Shown here one piece after another: positions 24,871 through 37,490 of a DNA stretch of 64,000 nt. The stretch covers positions 14,527,773-14,591,772 of the forward strand of contig NC_133474.1 of assembly GCF_025370935.1 (NCBI RefSeq). The letters run 5' to 3'. The DNA is from Choristoneura fumiferana (lineage: Eukaryota > Arthropoda > Insecta > Lepidoptera > Tortricidae). The position numbers and the translations under genes are program-made. The notes under the pieces were generated by a model that saw only the letters and a program-made list of their open reading frames with translations, did not search any database and was not told the DNA's origin. Position 1 is the first letter of the stretch. Each line of letters starts with the position of its first letter.

Positions 24871-25265
24871 ATGGCGATAGAAGATGGCGTTAGTGTGCAA
24901 ATTCCACGTATTTTTTTATGAATGAAAATGTGAATATTTTTAAAAAAATAATGTACATACCGCCAATAGCGCGAAATTTGTAATATATCCTACTAAGTTT
25001 CAGACGTATTTTAATTTAAAAAATACTTTCACTTTTACTTATAGCAAATTCTCCGGAGCGCAATATACCTACGAGTAGTAGGGAAGTCCAGTGATTAGGT
25101 ACCTATAATAATATTTTCGTCGTGCTGAACAGATTTATACCAACAGCAGGTATCGTCGAATTTAGTGGTTTTTCTTGCGTAAAAAATGTGGTGTTATCGC
25201 TTGCTCAACCGCTGCAAGGGGAAGATAATTTTATTATGACGTCACAAAGATGAAAATATAAACTA

Positions 25266-25413
25266 AACCGGCCAAGTGCGAGACGGACTCGCGCACGAAG
25301 GGTTCCGTTGCATTATCTATACAACATTGGACATTAGCAAAAATACGGCAAAAAAAAACAAGGGAAACCCCTTAAATATTTATTTTATTTTAATTTAATT
25401 ATTTATTTTTAAA
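25266..25413 (+). repeat. family C repeat, left half (split by Helitron-like insertion)
   Basis: It begins AACCGGCCAAGTGCGAGACG and runs through GAAGGGTTCCGTTGC to an AT-rich tract ending at 25413. The sequence resumes at about 27527-27575 after the insertion. The second copy (27590-27835) shows the unbroken order across the same point. Confidence 0.6.
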
Positions 25414-26269
25414 TCTATATACATAAAATTCAAAGTCCTGACTGACTGACTGACTGACTGACTGATATATATCAACGCACAGCCCAAACCGCTGAAGCTA
25501 AACGTTTGAAATTTGGCATACAATATACCTTAAGTGACAGAGGCACACTAAAAAGGGCTTTTTCGAAATTCCCACGGGATATGGAATAAATGGGATTTAC
25601 ATTTTGAAAGAAAGAAAGAATAAATTCATTTACGTCAATTCGGCACAACAAAAATAAATAAAATTACAGCTAAAAAACAGACAATTGTGCCGAAAGAATA
25701 AAAAGAGCCATACACAGCGTATTGCTACAGCAAGCCGCAGCCGAGCGCTGGTTTTCAGTATGACCCTTTAATTTAAAACTAAAATTAAAAAACTACTAGT
25801 GGTGCCGCAACAGCACGAACGTTAGAGGACGGCACTGATCATTTTAGATTACTAACAAAAACAAAAGAAATGCAAGAGGAAAAAAATTAAATAACAAAAA
25901 CAACAACAACAACAAATAAAACAATCGCCTTCACTTTAAAATGGCTCTATTTCCGTGACCATAATTATAAGAGACTTCAAATTTAGCATGCAAGTAGGTA
26001 ATACTAATTGCTAAAAACCGTTTTCAGGTTTTTTCTAAATTCCCACGGGATAGGGAATAAATGAGATTCGGATTTCTTTTTTCAATTAATGACCATATTT
26101 CCGTAACTATAATTATTAGAGACTTTAAATTTGGCATGCAGGTAGATAATAACAGGTAACAAAATGTTTCAAAGATTTTCCGAATATCCCACGGGATAAA
26201 CCGAATAAAGAGGATTTTATAGGTAAGTATTCCAACTGAATCAGAAAACGAACAAGCTAAACTAATAAA

Positions 26270-26530
26270 ACTAGGGACTTGAGATTTGGCAAACTGATGT
26301 AAATCTGGTAACAATACAATAATTTAGCAGTGACATCCTGCTCATCTTGTCCAGGATCGTCTTCATAGAAGGGAACTCCTCAGAAGTTGATGGCACACAC
26401 AAAAACTTTACATAATTGTTAAATTTAAATGACAATGCGTTTATATGATATACGCCACCTGGTGCTGCAGTCAGGGTCGACTGCTGATGACGGAACTCCT
26501 CAAGGGCTGATAGCAAAGATTCAAAAATTT
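26270..26530 (+). repeat. family D block within the Helitron-like composite
   Basis: GATGTAAATCTGGTAACAAT and GGATCGTCTTCATAGAAGGG follow the order of 12130-12230 and 61630-61720. Confidence 0.5.
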
Positions 26531-26604
26531 ACATGTACGTTCAACGAACTGACACAATTACTTTGTTCACCCGCGACCTTTATTATAGCTTTATTTTATC
26601 CATT

Positions 26605-26755
26605 AAATGTGTGTTCATGAAGTTTCTCCGCCTCCACACTGTATGAACACATTACACTGACGCGTTTCGAATTCAACCAGAACTCATCTTCAGAGCGACA
26701 CACAACCGTTCAGCATGCTACAGTGTGGAGGTGGAGAAACTGCATGAACACATTT
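26605..26755. mobile_element. palindromic element nested in the Helitron-like composite
   Basis: Inverted arms of about 40 bp: GTTCATGAAGTTTCTCCGCC at the left and its imperfect complement near 26715-26755 (GGTGGAGAAACTGCATGAAC). The centre holds GACGCGTTTCGAATTCAACC. Confidence 0.6.
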
Positions 26756-27589
26756 CTTTCATAAACGCATACCTGACCCTACCTGAACAGTACCATGAAT
26801 GGCTGACTGGCAGACAACGCATAGCCAAAATACTGGTGCTAGAGACTTGAAATTTTACATAGATGGACCTAAAGTAATAGAGAGGTGCACTAGATAGTTA
26901 AAGATTTTTAGAAAATCCCATGGAATAGGAAAATATCTCAACTTTATTTCTTTGTTTGTTGGGGGTAATCTCTGAAACTACCGAGCTGATATAAATAATT
27001 CTTTTACCAATAGAAAGCGACACTATCCCTGATTGACATCAACTTTTTTTTAATGTAAAATTTCTGCAGAAAAAAAAAGTGAATTCAAATTCGGGCCAGA
27101 TTTTCAAAATTCTTTCAATAATAGAAAGATACAATGTGTCTTTCTTCGACAATTAAGAATATCAAAATAGATCATAACAGTAATTCATTTCCCGCGGGAA
27201 CTTTACAATTTCTCGGGATAGAATCCTATATCGTGTATAAAGTCGCGGGCAAAAGAAACGCGCAGTACTTTAACGTTTTCCAAAATTCCACCTCTGAATC
27301 AGCGAAACAGGGTTTCAAAGTTGGTACGAATAATTATTAATTAGGTAGGTACGTATGTATGTTGATTTTTGAATTCCATGCAACATCTGTCTAAAACAAT
27401 TTCTGTCTGTATTTGTATTTCCATGTAATCTTCCGAAAAATCATTAAAAACACGAGAAAAGGATCGCAGAAAGTAAATGTATGTTACCCCAAATTTAACG
27501 CGAGCGAAGCCGCGGGCAAAAGCTAGTTGATTATAAAACTAAAGATTCTGTGAATAATTCAAGCGTCTACCTGTTGCCGTTTATTAATA

Positions 27590-27835
27590 TCAAGCAGAAA
27601 ACGGTTTGTTGTATGGGAGTCACCCTTAAATATTTATTTTATTCTGATTTTAGTATTTGTTGTTATAGCGGCCACAGTAATACAGAATCTGTGAAAATTT
27701 CAAGAGCCTAACTATTACGACTCAAGAGATAAACCCTGTGACAGACGGACGGACAGACAGACAGACAGACAGACAAATAGACAGCGGAGTCTCAGTAATA
27801 GGGTTCCGTTGGCAACCTCTGGGTACGAAGCCCTT
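27590..27835 (+). repeat. family C repeat, right part
   Basis: GGTTTGTTGTATGGGAGTCA, a TTAGTATTTGTTGTTATAGC block, a GACAGACGGACGGACAGACA tract with an (ACAG)n microsatellite, then GTAATAGGGTTCCG. The 5' end of the family is missing. Confidence 0.6.
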
Positions 27836-27903
27836 AAAATAAACATAAGTACGTATGATTATAATTATGTTTAAAATTACTACGGACATCATTTTATAAG
27901 TTA

Positions 27904-28085
27904 CTAGAATTCGTTTTTGCCCGCGTGAATTATACAATCGTCCGTGTTAAAAATATCATATGTTCTTCTTAGGGTAATCAAACTATCTCCAAATACCACA
28001 TCCCAAATTTCATCTCGATCGGTTAGGTACTTATAGCGTGCAAGCGTAAGAAACGAACAAACATACTCACTTTCACATTCTAAGA
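27904..28085 (-). mobile_element. Helitron-like fragment
   Basis: The CTAG end lies at 27904-27907, next to GAATTCGTTTTTGCCCGCG. CCCAAATTTCATCTCGATCG and AACGAACAAACATACTCAC are the interior blocks also found in 52904-53370. The 5' TC end is decayed. Confidence 0.55.
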
Positions 28086-28089
28086 AATG

Positions 28090-31000
28090 ATCCAATTGAA
28101 TATATCTATATACTGAATAAGTACTAAAGTCACGATTAACTTTGCCATGCTAAAATACTCAACAGGCTTGATGTAACATTTTTCCTGTAAGGTAATACAA
28201 TTTATTTTCAACTGGTCTTATTTCAAAATAGCAAGTAATCGAATTAAGGTGGTGTGCGCTGCGAAGCAGGCACTGCACAAGGATAAGCTTGCGTAATACC
28301 TCTTTTAAGCGGCCAGAATTTATCGGTCCTAACTTGCGATTCGATAACGAGCAGGATTCAGAATAAGACCCGCACTGCCTTACCAAGTTTAATTGCATCG
28401 GTGTCTGTGAGACATTTTGTGGGACTATTTTGCAAATATATACTCTTAAAGATCCAGTAGTTTAGAACTTTTTTGAGTAAGTATCAAATTTATTTACAAA
28501 GCGAAGATTAAAAGACGTTGAATAAATTCAGAGAGCATTTTAAAATGCATATTCTTTGATTTCTCAGAGACTAGTCGAAAAAGAGGAAAAAATACAAAAT
28601 TAAGATTCTTAAAATATTGCAACTGTAACTGTAAGTTAACACAGTTCTTGAAAATAGTTCACAAGTGAAATTTTCACTGTAGAAAAAAAAGATACAGTTT
28701 GCAGCTTAGAATTAATTAATTTCACGCTTATTATGATTTCCGACAGTAATAGCATGACATTACGTGCCACTGCCACATGGCAGTTAAATATTCCCATATA
28801 TTTTACCGTCGGGTAGTTAGCTAAAGGGACAGAGTTCATCACACTGGCATCGCTATTTTATGGCGCCTGTACTTATACCGTGGGGACGTCTCTTTGTATT
28901 AACAGACAACATTGTAGAAGTAAAACATAAATAGGTCAGCTATATACGAACGTAGAGTTATCCAAATAAGACAGTAAAACAGATTTTCATAATTCGCTAA
29001 TCGGGCCCAACGTAAACGCCGTAGGAGATCATATTTTAAAGCATAAACGACCGAATTTTCCCGACTCTGTTAAAATTACTAAAGTTGCGGCCATCGTATT
29101 CATATTTTCAGCCGAATTATCCAATATAATAAGTTTTAAAAGAGTAAGAGCCGACTTTTAAAAGGAAAAGTTCTTGGAAAGCACGTAATGGCTCATCCCA
29201 CGATTCCTGCGCCCGAGGCAGAGCAGGCGGACCGGCAGCGTCAAATAAGTTTCTAATTGCTTATATTACCAAGTTATATTCGCTCTTAGAAGTAATTAAG
29301 GCAGGAAGTTAAAACCGCATTCACGTATTTTAATAGTTAAACTTAACAAAGATTTTAACCTATAAATATGTAGCGAGAAAGTATATCCACGTCCAAGAGA
29401 CCTTTCTTGAAAATCGCTTTTAGAGTGCACGCGCGGAAACTAAAAGCGCTCTGATATCTTTATAACCCACAAAGGTTTGTACCTTTAGTAGGGAAGCCCA
29501 TTGAACCGGAGTGTGGAAATGCAGCCGGGTGGAAAAGTCATGAAAAATAGCGTCCCTTCTTATTGCGGCGTGAGCCTCTCGAAGCGAGGTGACAAAACGC
29601 TTGCTCGCAGCGCGCTAGTGGCGGTGCCGTAATAAAAGTGTCGCACATGTCGCGCGTACCGAATACCTGCCGCGCTTGCGCTGTCTGTTACTCTTTTCTT
29701 ACTTTCCATAAAACATTCAAAATAACAATATATAATAAACAAACATTTTGTTTTATGGGGCTCTAAAACTTTTGTCTCCTTCCACGTTTCATATTATTCT
29801 GGAAACACTTAATTACCTATCTAACAAAAGGACATTTTAAGCCATGTACTGTCTTAACAACAAACTCAGTTCTTTGAATAAATCTCTTTGTATAAACAAA
29901 TTTCACATCCAAAAGATTGTCTTTTTCGACTCGTGAGCCAAAGTTTTAACAAATATTCTTTCGTTTGTGACTAATATATTTTAAAGGAGTTGCCATAAAG
30001 TATATGTCGTTATTGTAAAATAAGAGATAAGAGTTGGAAAAGAAACATTCCGTTAGAGTGGGCAGAGACTTAAATTTAAAAGATGCGAGGTAAATGTGTG
30101 CCATTCTTGCTTTCAAGTTGGAAATAACGCTCTAGACATGGAGCGTGCTCGTGGCGTTACCGGAGCCGTAAATTACGAACCTACTGCTGCCGAGCGACGC
30201 CTCAGCCGCGGTCGCTATCTCGAGCGGAGATCATTCACTGTCCGACACATCTCCGCTACACTTATTTTACTCCCAAATAAATGGTCCTTACTTACAGAAG
30301 CTGCTTTTCGAGCAACCCATGCAAGTAAGTAAATTATAACATAAAGACGTGCATAAAAGCGACGTATACGAACGTATTACCTAACTCTTTTCTGAAATTA
30401 AACTAATTCGCAACTCTCATAAACCGGCGATGAATTTTCGCCAAAACATAGATAACATCGCAAAAGAATAGCTGGCAGGAAAATACAAACGCCCAACTTA
30501 AATTCAGAGCGAGTGTTTACGAGACAGGCGCCTGAAATAAACAAACCGACAGTAAAGCACAAGCACAAAGGCCAGGGTTGGGGAAATGGGTGCTCATTCT
30601 CTATTTCATCACTGCGGACTAACAGATGAGACTTTAGGGGTTCGCAGGAAACGATTCAAATGTTATTGAGTAGCTACGTTCCGCACTTCGCTATGCGCCA
30701 TACTGTGCAGAGAGCACGTTGCATATTAATGGCGTTAGAGAGTCGGAACATTGTGCAATACACTGAGCATCTTTACACTAACCATCTTGTCCAGCATACA
30801 CCAGTCAGTTATTATTAACAACAAACACAGTAAACAGACTTTTTATCGGAAAGAACATTTACTTTTCTTGTATCGGAATAAAAACGCTAAGATTGTGTTT
30901 GTTTAGCAAAGCATGACGAAAATTGCCATTTTCTCTATAGTAAAAAGGGACATTGGAATGAAATAAAGTTCAACACCTGCGAAAAAACTAGCAGTAAAGG

Positions 31001-31320
31001 GTTACAATGAACGCGAGAGGGTGTAACTGGTGTGAGTTTGCGGCCGAGGGGCGCGGCGGGTAGCGGCCGGTCGCGGCTTTCAGTGAAATTTCCTGCGAAA
31101 AGGCAAAGTTATGTGCGCCTGAAACCCTCGCCGACACGTGTACACTACATGCTACTTAACTATACCTATAATAATAAAAACATACCAACTTTTACGTGGG
31201 TATTAGGCAATATGAACATATTATTGTTTACTTACTATTACTTTAGATTGTGTGTTCGGTGTACGAAAATTTACATTTAGAATTAGCATAGCATAATGTG
31301 ATCACTATCAGCTCCCTACT
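28090..31320. other. unassigned DNA
   Basis: No gene recognised in about 3.2 kb. Moderately GC-rich patches occur at 29540-29690, 30140-30230 and 31030-31075. Frames of 60-82 codons show no protein-like conservation that can be recognised by eye. Confidence 0.35.
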
Positions 31321-31322
31321 AA

Positions 31323-31610
31323 TAAAACAATAAATTATAAAAATAAAAAAACCCGACGCCTTAAAAAATACTAAAAAGAAGAAAACAAGTCTAGTGGGCT
31401 AGAACTCTGTTTAGTAGCTAACTTTAAGTTCAACAGTCGGGACCCATTAGGTACTAAGAATTTTTGAGCTGGTCAAGATTTGAATGAGCCCCGACTGTTG
31501 AACTTTAAGTTACCTACTAAACAGAGTTCTAGCCCACTAGACTTATTTTCTTCTTTATAGTATTTTTTAAGGCAGTCGGGTTTTTTTATTTTTTAAATTT
31601 ATTGTTTTAT
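31323..31610. repeat. very long near-perfect palindrome
   Basis: Arms of about 125 bp (31323 to about 31450 and about 31490 to 31610) match with few differences. Matching landmarks are ATAAAACAAT at the outer ends, CCCGAC with a T-rich flank, AAGTCTAGTGGGCTAGAACT, and TTTAAGTTCAACAGTCGGG beside a roughly 40-bp loop. It is probably a MITE or an inverted duplication. The sequence after it (31611-31960) ends in another GCAGTCGGGTAAAAA, so the palindrome may be one end of a longer element. Confidence 0.75.
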
Positions 31611-31960
31611 TTCACACTTTTATAATAGTTCTGTGAAAATGGTAGATTAAAACTATTATAACCTATATATTTATAATGGGCTAATACCTTTCATTTGATA
31701 TGCTACTCGATAGATTTAAATAAAAATCATTTTTTGAAAACTAACAATTTGGGGCCCAAAAAATCCGCCATTTTGATTTTTCAAGAATTTCATGTACCCA
31801 GTGTCACTCGCGTCGTCAAGACGAATCCAATGACGTATCATTTATCAAAATCGATTCAGCCGTTGAGTAGTTACGAGAGGACATAGGAGTAGAAATACAT
31901 ACATACTTACATACATACGAGGCAAACACATGACCCTCCTTCTTCGCAGTCGGGTAAAAA
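31611..31960 (+). repeat. repeat adjoining the palindrome
   Basis: TACCTTTCATTTGATATGCT, a TTTTGGGGCCC-like block, AAATCGATTCAGCCGTTGAG and CATACATACTTACATACATA lead to GCAGTCGGGTAAAAA. The outer ACCCGAC/GTCGGGT motifs at 31351 and 31949 are inverted, so 31345-31960 may be one element. Class unknown. Confidence 0.45.
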
Positions 31961-31964
31961 TAGA

Positions 31965-34900
31965 CAATAACAGAGTAAGTAGAAATGTTCCCTTGTCAAC
32001 ATATAATAAAAAAATAGACAAAGGAAATACTAACCACGTAAGTCGTGGCGTACTTCATAAAGAGCAAAGTTATAGTAGAAATAAATGCCGATATGACGTA
32101 CAATGTCTAATGAATTAATCTAACTTCCAAAATTATAAAACAGGTGACTCTCCTCTAGATCTAAAGCAGTTTATATGATAAAAAATTCGGGAATCAGCAA
32201 GACAAGACAGATCTATTCGTTCGTATCAACATCATATTGCTTACTAAGCGGACCAACGCAGACGATGTAAACTTTAGTGTGTTCATGTTGTTGATTTGTT
32301 GCAGAACCAGCAAAATACAATTTAAAATATTTTACTCGCAATTATTTAAGTAGAGCTCAGCAAGAATAAAAACAGACAAGCTTGTTATGAATACTTTAAA
32401 TAAGTAAATATACAAAGCTACAATTTTGGTGCGGCGAGGGCGGATACAAATTAAAACATTAACAATAGGTAATTCCCTGGAAGCTAACGAGCGGCTCCGC
32501 CATTATCACCCGCCTATGAAACAGGATTATTATATTATTATCGTTTGTGACCACCTATACAATTATTGGAAAAGTAATTGCTTTGTTCGCTGAATTTTAT
32601 TACATTACATGCCTATGTAGCTAATTATTAATCAATTACCTTATGACAAATCAATATTTTGCAATATTTAATTTAACCCAATCGACCGATCGATGGGTGA
32701 TTATAATTTCATTTTAAGTAATCACGGCAATTGAACTCCACAGAATTTTAAGCGATAAGCTAATGATAAAAGTTGAATGTTAATTGGTGGAATACAAAAC
32801 GTAGGAAGAAGAAAATTAGTTCATAAAACAGTGTGCTGGGAAATGGCACTATAAAGGAGCATAAAGCGTGACGCCGTAAAGGCAGCGCATTAGGTGGCCG
32901 CTGCCAGAAGCTGTCCATTATCTATTCGGAGCTATTTTAATTAGCATTGCAGTAATAACAAAGCGAGGGCGAAGTTTTTGTGGCCTCTCGGGCGGCGTCT
33001 GCAAGCCGCTGCCGGTGCCCGCGCTGCCCCTCCTCGGCCCTCCTGCCTCCGCCTTCTGCAGCACGCGACGCCAACAACTCGATTGGGAATACTTAAGACA
33101 ACGCCTCTCTTTTCTCAGTTTACTTATGAAGTTATGCGTGTTGAAACTAAATATTATAAATTTTTGGCAGACGGCCCAAATGTTAAATCGCCTGAGTGTT
33201 TTCAAATGGTTGTTTCGACCCTGCTTCAATCGTTTAACGATTTAAAAGTACGATAATAAAAATATTTAATTCCATGTTTTGTTTTAACTACTCTACTAAC
33301 CGAAACTATTGAAGAACACGTGAACTGATAAGGTCAAGTGATCGTTAAATAGGATAAGCAGCACATACCTGCATAATTAAGGACTCTGGTATATGTCCAC
33401 TTTTAGTTTGTAAATACCTATTATCTTTGGATCAAGTTAAGGACGCTGTTTCCATATAAAAATTTTAACAAGCTAGGAGAACTGAGCAGGGACTAAGTGG
33501 TGCTCCGGTATCTCTAAACTAAATCCGGCCAGGGACGATAGCCCCGCAATCGCTTCCCTATTGCCTACCTCTTGTTTCACGCACCGCCTGCGACTGTAGC
33601 GCTCGAACAATACTCTGCTCTTGGCACATTTTGTGAGCCAGTTTGTTTACCTGCCCAGTTTTATCTCGAAACTGAGATTGCGAACTCGTTATTGTGAGAC
33701 TTCCTGGAGGTATTTAAGTAAGATAAGTTAGATAAGTAGGTACGGCATAATGTTACATTGGCTACTACGTATACCTACTGAAATCATTAATTTATCAAAC
33801 TAATTTTTCATTTCAAAAAAACTTACCTTAATGGGTAAACATGCAGATATTTTAGTTAATTAATTTAATAGCAGCACGCCGTGAACACAGTAAGGTCGTA
33901 CGAGGAGGAGGGGGTCGGCTGGGCCTCACGAGACACGTCCCCCAGGACGACATTACATTTCGCTATAAATTTCATCCACAGCCGCCCCAGAACTCGCTTC
34001 CACGAGTAAATCTTTCATATAAAAAGCCCTTTGTTTTCACTGCCTCAGATAGGTATTTCCAATCGAAAGGACACGCTGCACCGTAACGCTTGATATTAAA
34101 AAAGTTTTTCTATAAGGACTACGGAGTCCGCGGAGCGGGCAAGGATTCCATTGCAATTAAACGTTATCTTTTTACTTCTGTTCATAGCAATCTGGAAAGA
34201 TTTCTTTATATGGCAGCGAAAAGCAATTTCTTGCGGTTTGTACAAACCGATGGCAGCGAAATATTACGGATAGGAAACGTGCACGGAAGAAATATTTGAA
34301 TTTTCGAGTTGTGATCGAGATCAAAATTGTCACGTCCCAAAAGGTTTGAATTCTAGTTTAGTATTTATTTTTGGTGTGGTGCTTCATACCTGTACGATGT
34401 TTAAATTCTAAACTGCAACTACACAAATTATCTTAAAATGACAAAAAGTAAATCGTACAGAGTAACAACATTCACTCATCGTAAAAGCAACGTTGATCTT
34501 CATTATCCATCCTAGCAATTTACAAAAGCAGGCAAAAGGAGTTAGAATAAGTACCCAATCTAAACAGGGACAGGGAGGCATTTGTCCGGCAAAATGTCGC
34601 TCGGCGGGTCAGGTGGCACACGTTGAAAGCATTGAAAGCGTTCATAAATTTGCACGGAGCGAGGCTTTGCCGGACGCAGGTGGCGCAAGGCACTGCATGC
34701 TACTAGAGCCTACTTCTACTAAGAAACGTTACACCTTCATTATTACATTTCATATTGTTAATGCCATTTTACTCGACGTTGTCGTAAATTTATGTTTCTG
34801 CTATTGTGCGGGTTTATATGATCTGAAATTTTATGCTTATCCTTAATACCCTTATTTGCTTTGCAGATTACAAATGGAAGAAACCTTAGAGCTTTGAGTT

Positions 34901-35040
34901 GTTTTCACAATCAGAATATGATATCAACTACCTTGTTAAGTACCTACCTACTTCTCCGGTTTCAAAGGTACGTGCGTTCAATTATTGTTATTATTATTTA
35001 TTACAATATAAGTAGATACTTAATAGGTATAATAATAAAA
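31965..35040. other. unassigned DNA with a GC island
   Basis: No gene recognised. The translations of frames at 32918-33256, 34090-34299 and 34493-34846 show no recognisable domain. Confidence 0.35.
32995..33075. other. GC-rich island
   Basis: GCGCTGCCCCTCCTCGGCCC near 33020 and neighbouring C-rich text. Both strands are open across it. No protein recognised. Confidence 0.3.
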
Positions 35041-35200
35041 TAAAAATAAAAATCGTTTATTCGTTTGCTAAAAATACATTGTAACATTAGGTTAGTGCCT
35101 CTTTTTAAGTATACGTGATACCTGTGCTAAGAGGCACCGCTCTTCCAAAGTGAGCACTGTTTTTACATTAGTGGTTATTATTTTCAATGGAACAAGTTAT
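35041..35200 (-). mobile_element. possible LINE 3' end
   Basis: On the minus strand the sequence runs through ACAATGTATTTTTAGCAAAC, AATAAACG and a (TTTTTA)n tail at 35060-35035, as LINE 3' ends often do. It might belong to the ORF1 remnant at 36712-37490, with the intervening reverse-transcriptase part inverted. That is inference. Confidence 0.35.
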
Positions 35201-35599
35201 AAAGTTAAATTATTATAAAAGTAACTTAGTTAAAAGTAAGAAGCTATATTTAATACTAAAAAACAGCAATAGATGGCACTACCATTAACATTTGTAAATT
35301 ATAAAATGTGAATAAGCACAATTAAGTAGAAATATTGAAATTAAAATAAAGACTAGTATATTTTATGAACACAACTTCACATCAACCTCAATTCAACTCC
35401 TTAATTTGAAGATAAGAAACACCATTAATAGTATATTGAGAATACGAAAGTATCTACATTTCAGCTCTGAGGCTTTCGTAGTGTGTAGTGTTTTGCAATT
35501 GTGACGCTAGATGGCGAATAACCGGAATGCGCTTGCTGGGCTTGCCCCGCGCTTGCACATATTCGTCGAAACTATTTGAGTTAGGCTAGAGTCGGTCCT

Positions 35600-36712
35600 G
35601 TCAGTGGAGTAAGATCGGATCACAAAGCTCAAACAGTGAAGTTACCTCGAGCTAGGGGCGGTGTTAATCAAACCATAGAAATTAGGCCGTTGAACAAACA
35701 AAGACTTGACCGTCTCAAAACAAACATCGCGCAAAAAGTAAACAATTTAAAAGTAAATACTAAAAATCCAAACGAAAATTTCAAAATATTGTTAAATACT
35801 GCATGCGAGAAATACGATAAAACGTGTAGTAAAAAACGTATTAAAATAGGAAACAAACTATCAGTCAGTGAATGGGCTACACCCGGAATACGTAGGAGTA
35901 GGGACGTCTTATATGATCTTTATGATAAGAAATCGTGTACCACTGATGAACGTTTCCACCAGTATGTCAGGGATTATTCAAAATTATATGTAATAACGCA
36001 AAAGCAGCCCATGTAACTAATAAAATTAAGTCCTCTGATGATAAAATTAAAACAGTTTGGAAAATTATAAATACTGAAACCGGTCGACCTCTCTACGTAA
36101 GAACGTGGAGTCCTCTATATAAATAAATATTAACAACGTATTAGAAACGGACGCGGTTAAAGTAGCTAACGAGTTTAATACCTACTTCTCTAAAATCCCC
36201 ATCGATACGGCAAAATGTCTCGCGTCTTCCTCAAAGTTAGCTGAATCGCTCTTAAAACAAAATTTATCTATTCCAAACATAAGTAATTTTAAATTCACGC
36301 ATGTCTCTCCCTGTGACATCATTAAGACTTTTAGATTATTGAAAGTAAAAAAAACGGAAGACTTGTGGGGCGTCTCAGTTAAGGTTCTACATTCCATTTT
36401 AGATATCGGTGCTCCAACTTTAGCATTTATTTTTAATAGCTGTATAGATGAAGGCGTATTTCCTCTCTCTGATTATCGTCCTGTGTCCATCCTATCAGCG
36501 TTTAGCAAAATATTCGAAAAAATAATGCTGACGCAAATGATCTCGCATTTTAATACCCATAAAATCATGCATCTACAACAGTTCGGATTCACAAAAGGCA
36601 GGTCTACTACAGACGCGGGTCATAGTTTAGTTAAATTCATATTGCAAGCTTGGGAGAAATCACATGACGCTATAGATGTATTCTGCGACCTTTCGAAAGC
36701 TTTTGATTGTGT
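35600..36712 (+). pseudogene. degenerate LINE ORF2 (linker and N-terminal reverse transcriptase)
   Basis: In life this would be the reverse transcriptase of a non-LTR retrotransposon of the Jockey/CR1 group. The first part (35636-36016) matches the lysine-rich linker between endonuclease and RT. After a stop and a frame change it continues as AAHVTNKIKSSDDKIKTVWK. The RT begins at about 36339 with DLWGVSVKVL and proceeds through SDYRPVSILSAFSKIFEK, FGFTKGRSTTDAG and CDLSKAFDCV, which includes the first catalytic aspartate. Between GVFP and LSDYRP roughly 20 residues are missing in frame. The YADD region and everything after are absent, because sequence from about 36712 onward belongs to an oppositely oriented ORF1. 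No endonuclease was seen. It is inactive. Confidence 0.8.
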
Positions 36713-37490
36713 CAGTAGTAAACATAATTTTTCGATTTCGCTAGATCTCGTGCTAAAAAGCGGAGGCGGGCCGCCTTAGCCGTCAATTGCTCCGAGACAT
36801 AAATTGGGGAATTCACATTGGTAGTAAAACCAAGGTGGCTGATGTTGTGCTGTTTACATTTTTGCAAAATGTCTGTCTTGAGCAAGGTAGTTGACATTTC
36901 CACTATGATCGGAGTATTTTGTTTACCTTCTTGTTTGCTACTAACTCTATAGATGTCAGATATATTTGCAGATGTAATTTTACAGTTTATTGCTTCGGAT
37001 AGCCTGACGACCATATTTCTTAAGTCTCCGCGCGTCTCATTTTCAATTTTCGGTACATTTTTTATAGGCTGTCTCTTTATAGGTAATCGATCTTTTTTTC
37101 CAGCAAATTTATGTATTCCCTATCTTCTTTTTTATCATGTTCCAGTTTATCTACTTTATTTTTGAGTTCCTCGTTTTGTGCTGCGAGAAACACGATAGAG
37201 TTTTCTATATTTGCCATTGACTCTTTTATTTGTAGCAGAGTAGGGGTGATGATTTTAAGTTACTTTTCCTGGGATATCATGAAATTGCTAATCATTAGCT
37301 TCATTTTCTCCTTAAAATTTTCCAAATCAATACTTGGGCTACCTCGCGGCCTCTTGTAGTTTCGCTGAGTAACAAAATTAGGCGGTGTGTGAATCTTCCG
37401 CTCAGTATCATGCTTCAGAGAAACGTCTCTGTCCGAGAGCGTTACGTTACCCTCACCGTCGTAATTCTGCAACTCCGTGTCACTCATTCT
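36712..37490 (-). pseudogene. degenerate LINE ORF1 (FP-like coiled-coil protein)
   Basis: Read on the minus strand from a methionine at 37487, it gives MSDTELQNYDGEG and FVTQRNYKRPRGSP. A coiled-coil-like segment follows, with FKEKMKLMISNFM, then NIENSIVFLAAQNEELKNKV after a stop. A C-terminal part ends YVSEQLTAKAARLRFLARDL and AKSKNYVYY. This layout is that of the ORF1 protein of lepidopteran CR1-like LINEs, related by domain to the FP protein family. It presumably binds element RNA. Stops and frame shifts break it, and it ends abruptly at the junction with the plus-strand RT remnant. The two remnants may come from one element rearranged by inversion, or from two elements. Confidence 0.7.

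Larger units (their letters stand above)
25414..27526 (+). mobile_element. about 2.1-kb Helitron-like composite
   Basis: It starts TCTATATACATAAAATTC after A (25413) and ends GCGGGCAAAAGCTAG before T (27527), fitting A|TC...CTAG|T. Near the start is a (CTGA)n microsatellite (25439-25464). The interior repeats a TTCCCACGGGATA-like unit (about 25575, 26039, 26187, 26917) that alternates with GAAATTTGGCAT-type units, and includes a family D block (26270-26530) and a palindrome (26605-26755). No Rep/helicase frame was seen, so it is non-autonomous or a merger of several copies. Flanking family C halves support these borders. Confidence 0.6.

Noticed and set aside
27748..27776. CRISPR-like array
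   Set aside because: It is a plain (ACAG)n microsatellite without spacers, inside an insect repeat.
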